From Bacteroidota bacterium (GTDB lineage: Bacteria > Bacteroidota > Ignavibacteria > T3Sed10-11), in NCBI GenBank assembly GCA_007128495.1, contig SKXH01000040.1:1-14590 (forward strand): a stretch of DNA of 14,590 nt. Reading direction: 5' to 3'. Both the position numbers and the translations under genes were made by a program. The notes below the pieces were generated by a model, which saw nothing but the letters and a program-made list of their open reading frames with translations, was not told the DNA's origin and did no database searches. Shown one piece after another: positions 13,897-14,590 of the stretch (positions within the stretch are counted from its first letter, which is position 1; every line of letters starts with the position of its first letter).

Positions 13897-13924
13897 ATAT
13901 AGCTATATGATTATATAGCTATAT
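13897..13924. promoter_or_regulatory. Two tandem 12-bp palindromes, candidate operator
   Basis: ATATAGCTATAT occurs twice, at 13897-13908 and 13913-13924, separated by GATT. Each copy is itself a perfect palindrome. Together they form a 28-bp element whose centres are 16 bp apart, between the divergent PLP enzyme gene and mnmE. Tandem identical palindromes with regular spacing suggest cooperative binding of a dimeric regulator. Confidence 0.45.
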
Positions 13925-13954
13925 ATGTTGCGCCGCTTTTTCTACATTTTAAGG

Positions 13955-13983
13955 TTGCCTAATCTCCATACAATATGTAAATT
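13955..13983 (+). promoter_or_regulatory. Candidate promoter for mnmE
   Basis: TTGCCT (13955-13960) and TAAATT (13978-13983) are 17 bp apart, each with four of six consensus matches, and lie about 40 bp before the start codon. The tandem palindromes lie 30 bp upstream of the -35. This is a motif match only. Confidence 0.3.
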
Positions 13984-14024
13984 ATAAGTTTAACTTTTTT
14001 ATGATTTAATTAACCACAAGGAAA

Positions 14025-14590
14025 ATGATTCGTCAAGAAGACACCATAGCAGCCATTGCAACGCCGGTAGGGGAGGGGGGTATCAGCGTAATCCGCATAA
14101 GCGGAAAAGATGCGCTCGAGATTACAGACCGCCATTTCGATGGTAAAAAGCGCATTAAGGATATGTCTTCACACACCGTTGCCTTCGGCAATATCATCGA
14201 TCCATCTGCGGAGATGAAAGTTATTGATGAGGTAGTTGCGGTGGTATACCATTCACCTCAATCTTATACCGGTGAAGATGTAGTTGAGATAAGTTGTCAC
14301 GGCGGTATGCTCGTTACCAAAACCATCTTGAATGTCATTATAGAGGGCGGGGCACGTCACGCTCAACCCGGTGAATTTACCAAGCGGGCGTTTCTTAACG
14401 GACGGCTTGATCTGTCGCAGGCAGAAGCGGTTGCCGATATTATACACGCACGTACCGAGCGCGCACATAGATCATCGCTCGACCAGTTAAAAGGGAGACT
14501 CTCCAAAGAGATAGAAGAAATCAGAAATGATATTCTCAATTTTTGTTCGCTTATAGAACTTGAACTCGATTTTGCCGAGGAGGATATTGA
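14025..14590 (+). CDS. mnmE: tRNA uridine-5-carboxymethylaminomethyl(34) synthesis GTPase MnmE, 3' end outside window
   Basis: The ATG at 14025 follows AAGGAAA and gives 188 codons to the window edge. The N-terminus EDTIAAIATPVGEGGISVIRISG is the signature of MnmE/TrmE. It is followed by SHTVAFGNIID, SYTGEDVVEISCHGG, and PGEFTKRAFLNGRLDLSQAEAV, which with the rest of about residues 1-120 form the formyl-tetrahydrofolate-binding domain. From about residue 125 the first part of the helical domain is visible. The GTPase domain and C-terminal Cys lie outside the window. With MnmG it modifies the wobble uridine of certain tRNAs. It is a housekeeping gene. Confidence 0.95.
   Translation, partial: MIRQEDTIAAIATPVGEGGISVIRISGKDALEITDRHFDGKKRIKDMSSHTVAFGNIIDPSAEMKVIDEVVAVVYHSPQSYTGEDVVEISCHGGMLVTKTILNVIIEGGARHAQPGEFTKRAFLNGRLDLSQAEAVADIIHARTERAHRSSLDQLKGRLSKEIEEIRNDILNFCSLIELELDFAEEDI

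Noticed and set aside
1..14590. Reassigned genetic code (TGA as Trp)
   Set aside because: All other long genes are open under the standard code with Trp as TGG, and only one in-frame TGA disrupts a gene. The few stop codons seen are mostly TAA or TAG, so this window alone cannot exclude rare TGA decoding.

Overview
This is a bacterial chromosomal segment of moderate to low GC with short gaps between genes. TAA is the main stop codon, and Shine-Dalgarno sites are clear for only some genes. The mix of genes (SRPBCC, VOC, GNAT, DUF1697, a MORN-repeat protein, an FCB-like MnmE) suggests a member of the Bacteroidota/FCB group, for example Ignavibacteriota or Balneolota. That placement is a guess from overall resemblance. 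No rRNA, tRNA, CRISPR array or transposase was seen.

Region 1 (1-3612) is a patchwork of small accessory genes, almost all on the minus strand: a SAM methyltransferase cut by the window edge, a membrane-anchored SRPBCC protein, a DUF1697-GNAT-VOC operon, and a 51-codon MORN-type gene. An orphan HigA-like antitoxin on the plus strand has conserved N-terminal residues encoded upstream of its first usable start codon. Region 2 (3672-7344) is a minus-strand operon running acyl-CoA synthetase, bile-acid/sodium-symporter family transporter, a PhnB-type VOC gene fragment, and an SRPBCC protein whose ATG overlaps the fragment's stop. Uptake plus CoA activation of an amphipathic acid is a reasonable reading of the first two genes.

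Region 3 (7642-10595, plus strand) holds an alanine-racemase-like gene with a twin-arginine type leader, followed by a secreted esterase-like alpha/beta hydrolase. The racemase gene has an in-frame TGA exactly where family members carry a Trp. All in-frame ATG/GTG/TTG codons after it lie past the PLP lysine, so without readthrough no active enzyme can be made. Region 4 (10673-13776, minus strand) carries an SDR oxidoreductase, an exported N-acetylmuramoyl-L-alanine amidase with a TTG start, and a D-cysteine desulfhydrase/ACC-deaminase family PLP enzyme. Region 5 begins mnmE (tRNA modification GTPase), which runs off the right edge and is preceded by two tandem 12-bp palindromes.

The common theme is gene decay in an accessory neighbourhood: a stop inside the racemase gene, a VOC remnant, a start-less antitoxin N-terminus and a shortened MORN gene. 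I found no convincing new multi-gene system.
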